Assembly: GCA_029215795.1 (NCBI GenBank)
Contig: JARDYH010000007.1
Coordinates: forward strand, 78,875,763 to 78,939,762
DNA: 64,000 bases
DNA from: Anniella stebbinsi
Lineage: Eukaryota > Chordata > Lepidosauria > Squamata > Anniellidae
Direction of reading: 5' to 3'
In this document: positions 40,571-50,744 of the stretch, in pieces
How positions within the stretch are numbered: the stretch's first letter is position 1
Layout: every line of letters begins with the position of its first letter
The notes under the pieces: generated by a model
Seen by the model: only the letters and a program-made list of their open reading frames with translations
Told to the model about the DNA's origin: nothing
The model's database searches: none
Translations under genes and position numbers: made by a program

Positions 40571-40764
40571 TTAAAGTTGCAGGCACTATACTAGAGTGAC
40601 CAGATGCAAAGGAAGGCAGGGCCCCTGCAACTTTAACAGTTGTGATGAAGAGGGAATTTCACCAGGAACTAATTGCATACAAATGACACTGGCTGAAATT
40701 CCCTTTTCTCTACAACTGTTAAAGTTACAGGAGCCCTGTCCTCCTTTTCATATGGTCAGCCTAG
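40571..40764. mobile_element. MITE family B, copy a
   Basis: GGCACTATACTAGAGTGACC, ACTTTAACAGTTGTGATGAA, GAGGGAATTTCACCAGGAAC, CTGGCTGAAATTCCCTTTTC, ACTGTTAAAGTTACAGGAGC and CCTTTTCATATGGTCAGCCT. Left and right halves are imperfect inverted copies (TIR-like GTGACCAGAT against ATATGGTCAGC). Nearly identical to copy c. Confidence 0.8.
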
Positions 40765-40897
40765 AAACGCCTCTCTTAAGGCTTAGACACTGGCAATGAG
40801 GGCTTTAAGCTACACTATGCTAGTATTTTTACCCCCACCCCTTCTGCCTTTGGCCCCACCTACGGCTGGAATATGGCCCCTGAGAGCTTCTCTGAAA
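40763..40897. repeat. Interspersed repeat (family G), copy 2
   Basis: CGCCTCTCTTAAGGCTTAGA, AGCTACACTATGCTAGTATT, TGCCTTTGGCCCCACCTACG and GAATATGGCCCCTGAGAGC align with 29856-30025. Confidence 0.6.
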
Positions 40898-40969
40898 TAG
40901 AATTCGGGCTTGAATTTTCTTAATTCATTCACTATTAATTAAGTCATCAATTTATACCCCCTCACTTCA

Positions 40970-40990
40970 AATAATAATAATAATAAAAAA
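40970..40990. repeat. (AAT)n short tract
   Basis: AATAATAATAATAATAAAAA. Confidence 0.8.
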
Positions 40991-41075
40991 AATGACAAGA
41001 GGGCAGCCTGCAACACCAACGAAATAAAACAATCTTCAGCATCTCTCCTTCTAATGGCGAACTCAGGTGGTAAGT

Positions 41076-41215
41076 TAGGCTGACCATATGAAAAGGAGGA
41101 CAGGGCTCATGTAACTTTAACAGTTGTAGAGTAAAGGGAATTTCAGCCAGTGTCATTTGCATGCAATTAGTCCCTGATGAAATTCCCTCTTCATCACAAC
41201 AGTTAAAGTTGCAGG
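41076..41215. mobile_element. MITE family B, copy b (inverted relative to a and c)
   Basis: TAGGCTGACCATATGAAAAG, GAGGACAGGGCTCATG, AGTAAAGGGAATTTCAGCCA and GAAATTCCCTCTTCATCACA. Confidence 0.8.
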
Positions 41216-41396
41216 CACTATACTAGAGTGACCATATACAAAAGAAGGCAGGGCTCCTGCAACTTTAACTGTTGTGATGAAGAGGGAATTTCACCAGGAA
41301 CTAATTGCATACAAATGACACTAGCTGAAATTCCCTTTTTTCTACAACTGTTAAAGTTACATGAGCCCCGTCCTCCTTTTCATATGGTCAGCCTAG
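41216..41396. mobile_element. MITE family B, copy c
   Basis: GCACTATACTAGAGTGACCA, ACTTTAACTGTTGTGATGAA and TTTTCATATGGTCAGCCTAG. Head to head with copy b and a near-duplicate of copy a. Confidence 0.8.
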
Positions 41397-42309
41397 GTAA
41401 ATGCCGATGGCTATGTAGCCAGAACTGGTGCACTGAAAAATGAGAGGGAAGGTAACAATGTGCATGGGGTTTGAAGACCTTGGGGTCTGAAGAAATACAA
41501 CAATTTTTTTAGGAGGTGAGTGGAAATAAGGAGCCGAACCCAGAAACACACAAAGCAGCCCAATGAGAGCTAAGCATGTTTAATAGGCGTGGAGAGCAGA
41601 AAACCAGGGAGCAGAAATGGAATAGTTGGCTGGAACCTTAAAGAGAAACACTTGTTTTATTGCCAGTTCCACTGGTAAAATACAGAATGGGGGGGATCTC
41701 TTTTGTTCCATTTATGCACATGAATTCTTCCAATACCAAAGCGCTCACTCTCCCTCCTGGCTGTTTATACAACAATGATCAAATCCAGCCATTAGGAAAA
41801 TGTGAAATTACACGGTATACATGAAAAGTAGCTTGCTTTCTATGAGACTCCTGCAATCTCCAGCTATGGAGCATTCTCGGCTTCTGCCTAAGACAGCTGG
41901 ACACACAATGCCAGTTCACATCCCATACCTATTGCGGAACAGTTGGTGTTCTCGTGAATTACATTGTGTAACACCAGTACAGACATAGGGGATAGGCGGC
42001 AGAAATTGGAGGGGAGCTAATATATGAAGTCATTTGACCAACAGCAAACCCCAGTGGGCTGAAAATTTGGGCTGATTGCTGCTGAGCAGAAAGCAATAAT
42101 TTAGAACAGGAACAATGGCATGAAATGTCTCAGTTAGCAACATACTCAACAAGGACTAGCCCCTTCCATAGAAGGTATAAAGTTAACTATAAACAGAGCA
42201 GCACAGAGAATACCTGACTTTCAATCTAAACCCCAGCTAAGGTGATCCAACTAGGTGAATTTCAAAGGGGCTAAAATAGTTTATTTTTTATTTGGGTTGT
42301 CGATGGTGC
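41397..42309. other. Unassigned stretch between MITE B copies
   Basis: T-run at about 41503 and G-run near 41689. No gene or other family recognised. Confidence 0.35.
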
Positions 42310-42428
42310 TATCTTTAACAGTTGTATAGAAAAGGGAATTTCAGCAGGTGTCATTCGTATAAATGCAGCACCTGGTGAAATTTCCTCTTCATCACAGCTG
42401 TTAAAGCTGTAGGAGCCCTGCCCTCTTT
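42310..42428. mobile_element. MITE family B, copy d (left end missing)
   Basis: TTTAACAGTTGTATAGAAAA, GGAATTTCAGCAGGTGTCAT, CACCTGGTGAAATTTCCTCT and AGGAGCCCTGCCCTCTTT. Confidence 0.75.
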
Positions 42429-42430
42429 AG

Positions 42431-42604
42431 CCAGTGTGGCCAGATACAAAGGAGGGCAGGGCTCCTGCAGCTTTAACTGTTGTGATGATGAGGGAATTTC
42501 ACCAGGTGCTGCATGCATACAGATGACACCTGCTGAAATTCCCTTTTCTATACAATTACTAAAGATACAGGAGCCCTGTCCTCCTTTTCATATGGCCACC
42601 CTAG
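42431..42604. mobile_element. MITE family B, copy e
   Basis: CCAGTGTGGCCAGATACAAA, GGAATTTCACCAGGTGCTGC, CACCTGCTGAAATTCCCTTT and TCATATGGCCACCCTAG. Head to head with copy d, and it abuts the coding-like frame on its right. Confidence 0.8.
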
Positions 42605-42885
42605 GACGGACCATCTGTGCTCTTTTTAGAATAGTTAAATGCCAAAACAGCATCTAAAATGTTGATGGCCAAGGTTCCCAGCAGGGCAGCATAAAACTCC
42701 CAAGGAGGAATTTGACACTCAAACCCACACTGATGGCCATGGATTTTAGCAGATAAAACCATTGGGTTCTCACCAGTTACATTTGTGCTGTTGCTGAACC
42801 CCTTGAAGTCACCATATATCTGGACTTTCATATCACTCAGGCTCTGAATGCTTTTGTACACTCTGCGTCCAGCCGCACCACATCA
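42605..42885 (-). pseudogene. Coding-like frame, possible membrane-protein exon or relic
   Basis: A - strand frame opens after a stop at about 42885 and runs about 95 codons without interruption. It includes VYKSIQSLSDMKVQIYGDF, two N-glycosylation-type sites in NSTNVT, a CGFEC pair of cysteines, and a hydrophobic segment FYAALLGTLAINILDAVLAF long enough to span a membrane, then NYSKK. This composition is more protein-like than other short frames here. No initiator ATG at the true 5' end. No strong polypyrimidine tract before the possible AG acceptor. The 3' end runs into MITE copy e. I do not recognise the family. It may be one exon of a host gene, a relic, or chance. Confidence 0.3.
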
Positions 42886-42929
42886 TGTGCATGATTTATC
42901 TGATCTCCTGACGTACGGTACCTAGAGAT

Positions 42930-43205
42930 GTGGATGTGGCAGGATCAGCCCAAGGTATATGTTCTGCCTGAGGTGGAACAGCAAATGGCACCGGAACCAG
43001 CATCCTTCCACTACCAAGGAAAGGTGGGTGGTACCCAAAGCCACTAACATTATTTTCACCCCTGTGGCAAACAATCTCACAAGCCCCTCTCCCCTCCCTG
43101 ACAGTCAAGATGCATTTGTTTGCTGCACTTTCATGACACCCCAAAATCAGCTGCCTGAGGCAGCTGGCTCACTTTGCCTAATAGGAGAGCCGGCCCCGTG
43201 TCTGG
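42930..43205. repeat. Interspersed repeat, family F (longest copy)
   Basis: TTCTGCCTGAGGTGGAACAG, CAAATGGCACC, GCTGCCTGAGGCAGCTGGCT and CACTTTGCCTAATAGGAGAG with GCCGGCCCCG at the right end. Matches 16725-16865 and 1088-1250. Confidence 0.55.
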
Positions 43206-43717
43206 TCAGTCCCTAGGTGAGATTTATTTATAGTATTATACTCCATTCTTCCAGAGCAACCGACATATCAATTAAATGAAAGCAGCCCTTGCCCTTGGGC
43301 TTACCATAAAAAAAAGGCATGGCACAAAAGGAAAATAGAGATGGGGGGGAGGGGGGACAAAAAAAAAACTCAGGTGCCGGTTCTTAAAAGTTATACAGTT
43401 CTCATACTCCAGATGCAGTGCTGCAATGCAGCCAGAAGTTGTTGGTCTTCTTGTCATGACCAGTTGGAATAGAAACAAATTCAAGGAAAGGAGGAGCCCC
43501 AAATTGATCTTCTCTCAGCTGATGTGGCCCCTACTTCCTGACTGTTCCTCCACTGAGCCAATGGTGAGGCCCTACTTCCTGTATCACCATCTTTTACAAC
43601 ATGATGGATGGAATGAATGCTGGTTGGCTGGCTTCCCAAGAGAGTTGATGGAGTCCCTCTATTCCTTCTTTGTTCCTGCCCTGTATTACTCACCTGTATT
43701 TTCTCCCTACCAGTTGC

Positions 43718-43721
<4 letters not shown>
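43206..43721. other. Unassigned; homopolymers
   Basis: A- and G-runs near 43309-43370. A TTTATTTATAG start near 43221 hints at an antisense LINE tail. The frame at 43426-43806 is extended by the CT microsatellite and is not gene-like. Confidence 0.3.

Positions 43722-43752
<31 letters not shown>
43722..43752. repeat. (CT)n microsatellite
   Basis: About 15 CT units. Confidence 0.95.
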
Positions 43753-43755
<3 letters not shown>

Positions 43756-43964
43756 TCCCAAGAGAGTTGCATTTGTGACAGAGTCAGCCTGAAAGTGAAA
43801 AGTTGAGGTCACCAAGAGCCATCAAGGTGGATTTGGCGGCATATTTTAGCAATGCACATCAGAAGCTTGGGAGAATGGAAGTGGACAAATGAATACGAAG
43901 GAACTGAATGCTGCCACAAACCGATAAGGCTGCAATTCTGGAATAAAGTTTACTTTTAAATGTT

Positions 43965-44120
43965 TAAATTGTTTTAAAGACTTCTACGTTGCCTTTCAAA
44001 TAGAAAAGAAAAAAAGCTTTCCCAAGGCAGCAAAACAATTAACAACTTTTAAATGATTATATCAATATTTAAAACATTAAAAAGTAAAAAAATATTATAA
44101 TATTAAAACTAACGAAATCA
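43965..44120 (-). mobile_element. L2-like LINE 3' UTR fragment
   Basis: TTTCCCAAGGCAGCAAAACA then long A-rich sequence, read as antisense LINE tail. Confidence 0.35.
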
Positions 44121-44900
44121 GCAAATGAACTTTCTTTTATCATATGGAAACAGAAAATTTGGGATCTTGCACTAATGAGGAAATTCATTGAACATCTTTA
44201 GGTACAAAGAGGCCAAGTACAAATTGAGACTTTCTATGGAATATAGTATCTATTTATTGAATTTGCTAACACTGAGAAGAATGCCCGACAAGCCCCTAAG
44301 ACACATGGAAATCTACTGCTTGATCTTCATCAAATAATCTTGCTTGCACCAAATAGAGTTCCTGAGTGATCAGAAAGGTTCTAAAGAAATCGACTCACGT
44401 ATGGTACGTGTGAAGGGAAAAAACGTGGGATATAAATTCAACAAACAAATAAGTAAATAAATAAATTGTTACTGTTCATCATTACTTTGAATAATTCAAT
44501 AAAAAACAACATAAAATATTAAAACTAAGAAGATTTAAAAGTCAAGAAGCTTGAAAGATTAAAAAAGATAATACACATCAGAGCAAAAGGCCGGCACAGA
44601 GTCAACAATATCATATATATGTATTAAATTAAACTGAACCCATACAATCTTCTTTATCCAAAGGTGGACTGAATTAAAAAAAAATAGGGAGGGGACTAAA
44701 TGTATTTTTCAATGGCGTTCCAGGGCCTCCACCAAAGAGGTTTACTCTCAATGGACCCACCTACTGATGGGCACACAGGCAGGGCCTAGGTGGCCAATCT
44801 TACAGCCCAGGCAGGTTCACATGGGTGTAGGCAATCCTTCAAGGAACCTGTTTAGAAAGTCTCCAAGTTAAACCAAAATTTGGGAAAACGTTTCAGGGGA
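44121..44900. other. Unassigned; AT-rich
   Basis: AAATAAGTAAATAAATAAAT at about 44447-44466 may be another LINE tail end. Nothing else recognised. Confidence 0.3.
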
Positions 44901-44990
44901 AAAGCAAAGGATTTTGTGGCACCTTAAAGACTAACATTTCTTGTGGCAGAAATGTCCATGGACTAGAGTTCACTTTGCCAGATGCATAAG
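44901..44990 (-). mobile_element. Ancient amniote repeat fragment
   Basis: TTGTGGCACCTTAAAGACTA, CATGGACTAGAGTTCACTTT and GCCAGATGCAT are the inverse of the repeat at 21125-21230. Confidence 0.6.
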
Positions 44991-45788
44991 AGTTCAAGAG
45001 CAGTAGAACACTATGACTCTACCACAACAGAGGTAGTCTTGCAACAGTTTCCCCTTTATTTTGTAAAATCCAGTGGTCTAGTGAAATCCATGCTCACAGG
45101 GTCGAAATGGCTGGACTTTTCGATTAGCAGGGACGAAAACATCATATGCCAGCACCACCCCTCAGGTTTTCCTGTTGCTTTTCAGCTCCTCATAGTAGCT
45201 GGGGGGAAATGGATTTTCCCAACAACAGATTTTACAGAGAGAGAGGCTCTCTTTGAGGGCATAGCTATGGTTACTATCATGATAAACATCTGCTCTTCAA
45301 AATTTACCATTATGCCACTGCAAAATTATCCTATAATTTGATTGGGGGGGGGGGGTTTGCTGAAAACGCATGATTTTTGCTCCATCTTAAAACTAGTTGC
45401 ACCATCTTAGATGAACACTAATTCATCCGGATGACTAATTTCAATTGAAGTGATCATCCTGTTCCGACACCTCCTCACTGTCTGACAGTGTCTCATCTTT
45501 ACAAATTTAAGTCCTCCAGTTTAGATAAGCCCACTGAACATGCTTTACTATCTTGATCTACCCTGTCCTCACCACAAGCCTTTTTGCGTAGGCCACGGTT
45601 ATGCCCCTTTTCCAGATGTGAACAGTTGAGGCTGAGATTCTGGCTCACCCATGTGCCTATAAGCAGAGAAATCCTCGACCACTAAATTAACATCTCGGTG
45701 GAGGCGGCTGCCGGTACATGCTTGCTGTGAGATACATCAGCATGGGCAGCTGAGCCTGGGTGTGCATCACACCATCAGAACACAGCAA
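44991..45788. other. Unassigned; G-run
   Basis: Poly-G at 45342-45355. The 119-codon frame at 44982-45341 (+) starts inside the old repeat and shows no domain. Confidence 0.35.
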
Positions 45789-45929
45789 AAGCCAGTGTGG
45801 TGTAGTGGTTAGAGTGTTGGAGTGGGAGTCGGGAGATCTGGGTTCTAGTCCCCACTCGGCCATGAAGCTCACTGGGTGACTTTGGGACAGTCACTGACTC
45901 TCAGCCCAACCTACCTCTCAGGGTTGTTG
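45789..45929 (+). mobile_element. tRNA-derived SINE (type 1)
   Basis: GCCAGTGTGGTGTAGTGGTT (box A region), GGGAGTCGGGAGATCTGGGT, TCTAGTCCCCACTCGGCC, GTGACTTTGGGACAGTCACT and CTCAGCCCAACCTACCTCTC. The 3' end is cut at AGGGTTGTT. Confidence 0.85.
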
Positions 45930-46012
45930 CATGCAGAATGTCCTAGGTTTGATTCCTGACCTCTCCAATTTAAAAAGATGCACTGCAGTAGAGGGCCGGG
46001 AAGACTGCTCTG
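45930..46012 (+). mobile_element. SINE (type 2) internal fragment
   Basis: GCATGCAGAATGTCCTAGGT, TTGATTCCTGACCTCTCCAA (box B zone), TTTAAAAAGATGCACTGCAG. Fused without spacer to the preceding type 1 SINE, giving a hybrid element. Confidence 0.6.
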
Positions 46013-46498
46013 CAGTGAAACCAGGTGCCTCCGTTCCTCCATTATCCCCTCGCAATCCCATTCCACCCTGCCGAAGTAGAGGAAGAGGTGGAAAACAGGG
46101 CCTGCTCCATTGGTTCTGGTGAGAGGGAAACTCCCTTCGGCCCTTCCTCTCCGTTTGAACTGGTCACACTAAGAAGGTTGGAATTTTAAGAACAGGTAGC
46201 TGAAGGTTATTGTTTTCCTCTTCCCATGGGATGCGGACCATCTTTTCTTTTCTCTTGGGAATGCTCCTGGTAACAATGCTATGTCATCTTGTATTGTCAT
46301 TCCCAGGGGTGTTCCAGCCCCCATTTTCAGAGCATTTGGCAAATGGCTGCTACACACAGTCAAGCCAGCCTGAGGGAAGAGCCTGCCCCACCCCCACCCC
46401 TCTCTCTCTCTCTTTTATTGGCATGGACTGCTTTTTGGAGGCAATATTGGTCTAAAACGTGGGATTAATAATAATAATCTCACGTTTCAGATCAATAC
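46013..46498. other. Unassigned
   Basis: CT tract at about 46401-46413. No family recognised. Confidence 0.35.
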
Positions 46499-46525
46499 TG
46501 TTGTTGTTGTTGTTGTTGTTGTTGC
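46499..46525. repeat. (TTG)n microsatellite
   Basis: About 8 TTG units, followed by AT-rich LINE-tail-like sequence to 46640. Confidence 0.9.
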
Positions 46526-46640
46526 TGCTATTGATAATAATATAAAAGAATTAAAAAGTAAAAAATAAAAATATTAAACCTGAAAATTATTAAATATTAC
46601 AAATTATGATTTTTAATATCAAAAACAAATAAATTATATA

Positions 46641-48125
46641 GGTGTTGAGCAAAGAAAGCCTGCTCCATTCCTGATGCTCACCCCCCTCCCTCTGTTTCTG
46701 AGACCTGGCGAGCAGAATGATGAGGTAGCCGAACGTTTTCCTTCCATCGGCACTGCAGGCCGTCGCCTCCTTTCCTTTGTCCTTTTGCTGCAGGAGGCAT
46801 TTGTTGTATGTGCTCCATCGGCAGGCTCCCAGTGTTTGCTGCTAGCTGGCAACCATCCCTTGCCTATTCCTGTAACAGCCACCCAGGAGTTCTCAGGATC
46901 ATTTAAAGAGGAGCTTGGTGTTGGCTTCATATAAAGGATTTTGGGGAAGCGCTTGAAAAGAACCATCTCTGCGGTTGCCGTTCTGTTTCCAAGGTAGAAG
47001 CAGTTGTCAGATGTCAAGGAGCCCAACTGTACCCCCATTTCCTCTCCAAATCCTTACAGATGAGTGTTCCCCTTACCCCAAAGAGAAACAGATTAATGGC
47101 AGCTGACCCAATTAGAATTGCTTTATGCTAGAAGAACAAACAAATAAGTTCCATGCCCTTTTTGTTGTTGTTTTAGAACTATAAGAACATTGGTTTTTTG
47201 GATGCATTTGTACTTCCTTATACTGGCCTAGGGGCAGATCTACCCCAAGCAGGATAGAACACTTCGAAAACAGTTTGAAAACCCTACCATGGGTTCCAAC
47301 AGTTATCAGTACTGTTATAAACCATTTTAAAGCAGTAGTGTAGATCCCGTCTAGGAGTCCTTGAAATTACACTCCATCTAATCACCATCCATTTGTGATG
47401 TCACTGAAATTACCTGGTTGAGAAAAAGATCTACACCTTGTGTCAAATCATTATGATCCCTTCAGGGTAACACTATATCCCTCTTGCGCATTGACACTTC
47501 GTAGGACGCCAGATCATTTGTTGCAGTATTTTGGATAATGTGGAATAAAAAGCAGGAAACAACACTATGAAAGTGGCATACGGAATGTGTAACGTGCCCC
47601 AATAGTTACCAACGCACTTCAATTCTGCTATAAAGCATTCATGTAGAACTAGCCTTGGTCCAGCTACAAGTGCTCAAAGTTATTACAAACCAAACATCTT
47701 TCTCCCCTCTAAGAAATTCTGACTTTTGCATAGTTCTGTCAGTGATCAGTGTCGAGGATTGGAGGGCAGAATAGAGGGAATACTAGAAACCTCAGAGGGG
47801 AGTGTTTATTTCTTTGTTTTGCAATAGCAAAATGAAAACAAAACTAAAAATAACTGCGCTAATGCTATGAGCTTGGACAAAATTGTCGGAAGACAGAAGA
47901 GCACGTTGCCAAGATGATTCCACATCATCCCAAGAAGAACTGCTCATCGCTAGATGCAATAGACAGACTAGAAGTGTTCTATCTTTCTTCCAGAATGAAG
48001 CACAACTTCATTCTGGCGGTACCTCCAGCCCAGCGCTTTCAATGCTTCATTTACGAAAATAACAACATTTACTGATTAAAATACGTACATGCTGCTTTTC
48101 AGTTCAAAGAGCCTCAAGGGATAGA
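46641..48125. other. Long repeat-poor stretch
   Basis: About 1.5 kb with no recognised transposon. A 134-codon - strand frame at 46634-47038 has no domain that I recognise. It could contain unique host sequence. Confidence 0.35.
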
Positions 48126-48260
48126 CCAGCCTTCCTTAACCTGGCACCCTCCATATGTTTTGGACTTCAACTCCAATCATACCCAGCCAGCATGGCCAAT
48201 GTTCAGGAATGCTGGGCGTTGTAGTCCAAAACATCTGAAAGGCACCACGGAGAAGGCTGA
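48126..48260. mobile_element. Palindromic MITE, family A (full length)
   Basis: CAGCCTTCCTTAACCTGGCA, CCCTCCATATGTTTTGGACT, CCAGCCAGCATGGCCAATGT, TTGTAGTCCAAAACATCTGA and CACGGAGAAGGCTG. Confidence 0.85.
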
Positions 48261-48704
48261 AATAGATAATAAAAATATTGGCAATAAGAACAGTCAGAAA
48301 ATAAGAACACATTGCAGCCAACCACAAGTAAACACACACACACACAAGAGCCACAGCATGAGACTACTAAAAGAGAATTGTCAATGAAAAAGGTTCAGAA
48401 TTTAATTTACCCAAACCTTAATGCCTTCCCCAATCTCCGTGGGCAGTGAAGAGGCAAAGCAGGACTCTTTGGGGGAGATATTCTACAACTAAAAAAGCCC
48501 TGTCTCATGCTCCCATCCACCATGCAATCGACTGTGAACACATAAAACTAGCTTAAACCACAGAAATAGTATTTTATGCTCTGCTTGGCATTGGCTCTTC
48601 AGTCTCAGCCAGCAACCTCACCATTAACTGCCACCTAATTTATATGTGTTTTAACACGAGATGCTGGATATGGGGCTTGGGACCATCAACAGGCAAAAGT
48701 ATGA
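48261..48704. other. Unassigned
   Basis: Short (AC)n near 48333-48346. No family recognised. Confidence 0.35.
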
Positions 48705-49045
48705 GAAAGTAAGAAGAGCCCTGGTGGACCAAGCCAAAGGCCTATCAAGTCCAGCATTCTTTCTCACAGCGGCCAAGTAGCCTTATCCTCGATGTATTTG
48801 TCTAGTCTACCTTTAAAGCCATCCACACTGGCAGCCATCACTACGACTTGCGGTAGTGATTTCCATAATTTAACTACGGACTATTTCCAGTTCCACAGTT
48901 TATCTATGTGCTGTGTGAAGAAGTCCTTCTTTTTATCTGTCCTGAATGTCCCATCATTCAACTTCATGGGACGACCCCGGGTTCTTGTATGTTCACAGAG
49001 GAAGAAAAATGTCTCCCTATCCACTTTCTCCGCACAGTCTAATCC
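48705..49045 (-). mobile_element. CR1 LINE 3'-end fragment
   Basis: AAGTAAGAAGAGCCCTGGTG, CTTTAAAGCCATCCACACTG, GTGTGAAGAAGTCCTTCTTT and ATGTCTCCCTATCCACTTTC. A segment in the middle is missing. Confidence 0.7.
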
Positions 49046-49144
49046 AGAGAAGTACAGCAGTCACCCCCATAGTTTCACCAAGGTTTCAAAAGAGTAGGAA
49101 GGGAAAGTGACAGGGCAGGCTTCACATCTTCCAGTGAGGTCTGA

Positions 49145-49189
<45 letters not shown>

Positions 49190-49243
49190 CACACACACAC
49201 ACAACCAATCATGCCAATTTCATTCTACTATCTAGCAAGCAAA
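48922..49243. repeat. Composite repeat, copy 2 (partner at 28326-28663)
   Basis: From CTTCTTTTTATCTGTCCTGA through CAGTCTAATCCAGAGAAGTA, CAGCAGTCACCCCCATAGTT and AGTGAGGTCTGAAATT to CTATCTAGCAAGCAAAAAAA. Confidence 0.8.
49147..49203. repeat. (CT)n(CA)n microsatellite
   Basis: About 20 CT units and 7 CA units inside the composite repeat. Confidence 0.95.
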
Positions 49244-49311
49244 AAAAAAAAAAGTAGTCTGTGTGACTTTCTTTACACCCTGCACAATTTTATACACCCC
49301 TATGTGCTATT

Positions 49312-49495
49312 GTGTTATGTGAACTGCATGCTGGGACATGTGGAAGAGCCATGAACAGGAGCAGGGAGGAAGAGAAAGGAAGAATCAGGGTGGTTGTAGA
49401 GTAACTAGGTTGGTCTTAGTTTCAGTTTCAGTCAGTGCCTGGAATAAAGAAGCTTTTAAAGTATGTGTTTCTGGTGTTTTGGGATTCTTACAATA
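49312..49495 (+). mobile_element. Possible short LTR remnant
   Basis: TGTGTTATGTGAAC start, AATAAA within CTGGAATAAAGAAGCTTTT, and an end TTCTTACA give a TG...CA layout with a poly-A signal. No target duplication or partner LTR was seen. Confidence 0.25.
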
Positions 49496-49839
49496 CAACA
49501 CTCTGCATCATGTCTCTCCTCCATCCCCCATTACTCGCCTGGGATCTAAGGCCGAGCTAGGACACCAACACCCAGTGGAAAACGCCTCCCTGTAGGAATA
49601 CGTCAATTTCACTGCTCTCCTGTTGGGAGAGATATGAACTGCAGCACTGGAGGGCTTCCAGATAATCAGGAAAGGGGAAAAGAACAACATCTCACAAATA
49701 CAAACTGCAAAGATGCCCCCAAAGCCCTCCCATAGGACATACACTTTCAGAACAAGTCTGTGGGATGGCTTCTTTGAAAGCACCCTCCTTTCAAAGCTCA
49801 CTCCATATAAACAGCTTTATGCATCGGACAGAGCTTTTC
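49496..49839. other. Unassigned
   Basis: No family recognised. It lies between an LTR-like stretch and an L2-like copy. Confidence 0.35.
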
Positions 49840-50154
49840 CACATTATTTATTTATTATTATTTATTACATTTATATACAATTATGGAATGATCTCCCCGA
49901 TGAAGCCAACCTGGCGCCAACTCTGGGCGGTTTACAAAAATTAAAAGATTGAACACTAAAAAGACAATATACAAAATTTAAAACCATAAACATAAAACAG
50001 CTGACATTTAAAACATTTTAAACTGTTACGCCTGGCCACAATGTCAATCGAAACCTCAACTTGAGCTGTTAAAATGCCTGGTAGAAAAGAAAAGTTTTGA
50101 CCTGGCGCCAAAAAGCCAGGCTGGCTTCATCGGGGAGATCATTCCATAATTGTA
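49840..50154 (-). mobile_element. L2-like LINE 3' end with inverted internal insert
   Basis: Main body on the - strand: coding remnant TGGAATGATCTCCCCGATGA (WNDLPDE), 3' UTR, GTAAACCGCCCAGAG, then an abnormal ~45 bp insert, then TATAAATGTAATAAATAATA and the tail. The insert (49876-49920) replaces the usual AGCTTCGGCTATGGGGCGG hairpin and is an inverted version of the coding remnant at 50119-50154. Confidence 0.8.
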
Positions 50155-50427
50155 GGATGGTTTCAAACAGGAGCATTTTCAATCAAGCAATTCCTCCCTA
50201 TATATTCTGAACAGGTCTGGACTATGAATTCAGACTCCTCCCTGAATTTTGAACATTCATTAAAACATGCCTATCAAGAAAACTGTGTAGGCAGTATTCT
50301 GCACAACTGCTCACCAACTTGTTTCAACTTCTCACTGTTCTGGAGGAAAACTGAGAAGCACTGCCCCTCCCTTGCTTTGTAAAATTTAACAAAATAAAAA
50401 AATGTAGTAATATCTAAGACAATTGAC
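50155..50427. other. Unassigned
   Basis: No structure recognised. Confidence 0.35.
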
Positions 50428-50510
50428 AACAGAATCCTATACATGTCTACTCAAAATCCCACGGAGTTCAATGGGGCTTGCTCCCAGGGTACGTGGGTAT
50501 AGGATTACAG
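50428..50510. mobile_element. Short palindromic MITE (family E)
   Basis: CAACAGAATCCTATACATGT against ACGTGGGTATAGGATTACAG, with core TTCAATGGGGCTTGCTCCCA. Same family as 10782-10861. Confidence 0.7.
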
Positions 50511-50522
50511 ACTGAATCATTT

Positions 50523-50640
50523 AGGGCACAATCCTATGTATGCTTAAACAGAGGGGGGAAAGTCATAACGCTCCCATGCTGGCTGAGTGGAGGGGAACTG
50601 TAGTTAAAAACTCCCAGAAGGGACCAGGTTGGGGAAGTCA
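50523..50640. mobile_element. Two MITE halves fused
   Basis: AGGGCACAATCCTATGTATG with CTTAAACAGAGG is the left TIR of the Harbinger-like family (20889). AACTCCCAGAAGGGACCAGG with TTGGGGAAG is a right arm of family A. Confidence 0.5.
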
Positions 50641-50744
50641 ATGTTGGATAATAGGAACAAATCTGCACGCTTCCAGGCACTGGGGGGCGATAGAGAATGC
50701 CCTGTAGCCTGATCATGGACACCTAGCTATGCTCATATATAACT

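Noticed and set aside
46634..47038. 134-codon - strand frame
   Set aside because: No recognisable motif, biased to Ser/Arg, no plausible splice context. Kept as unassigned sequence.
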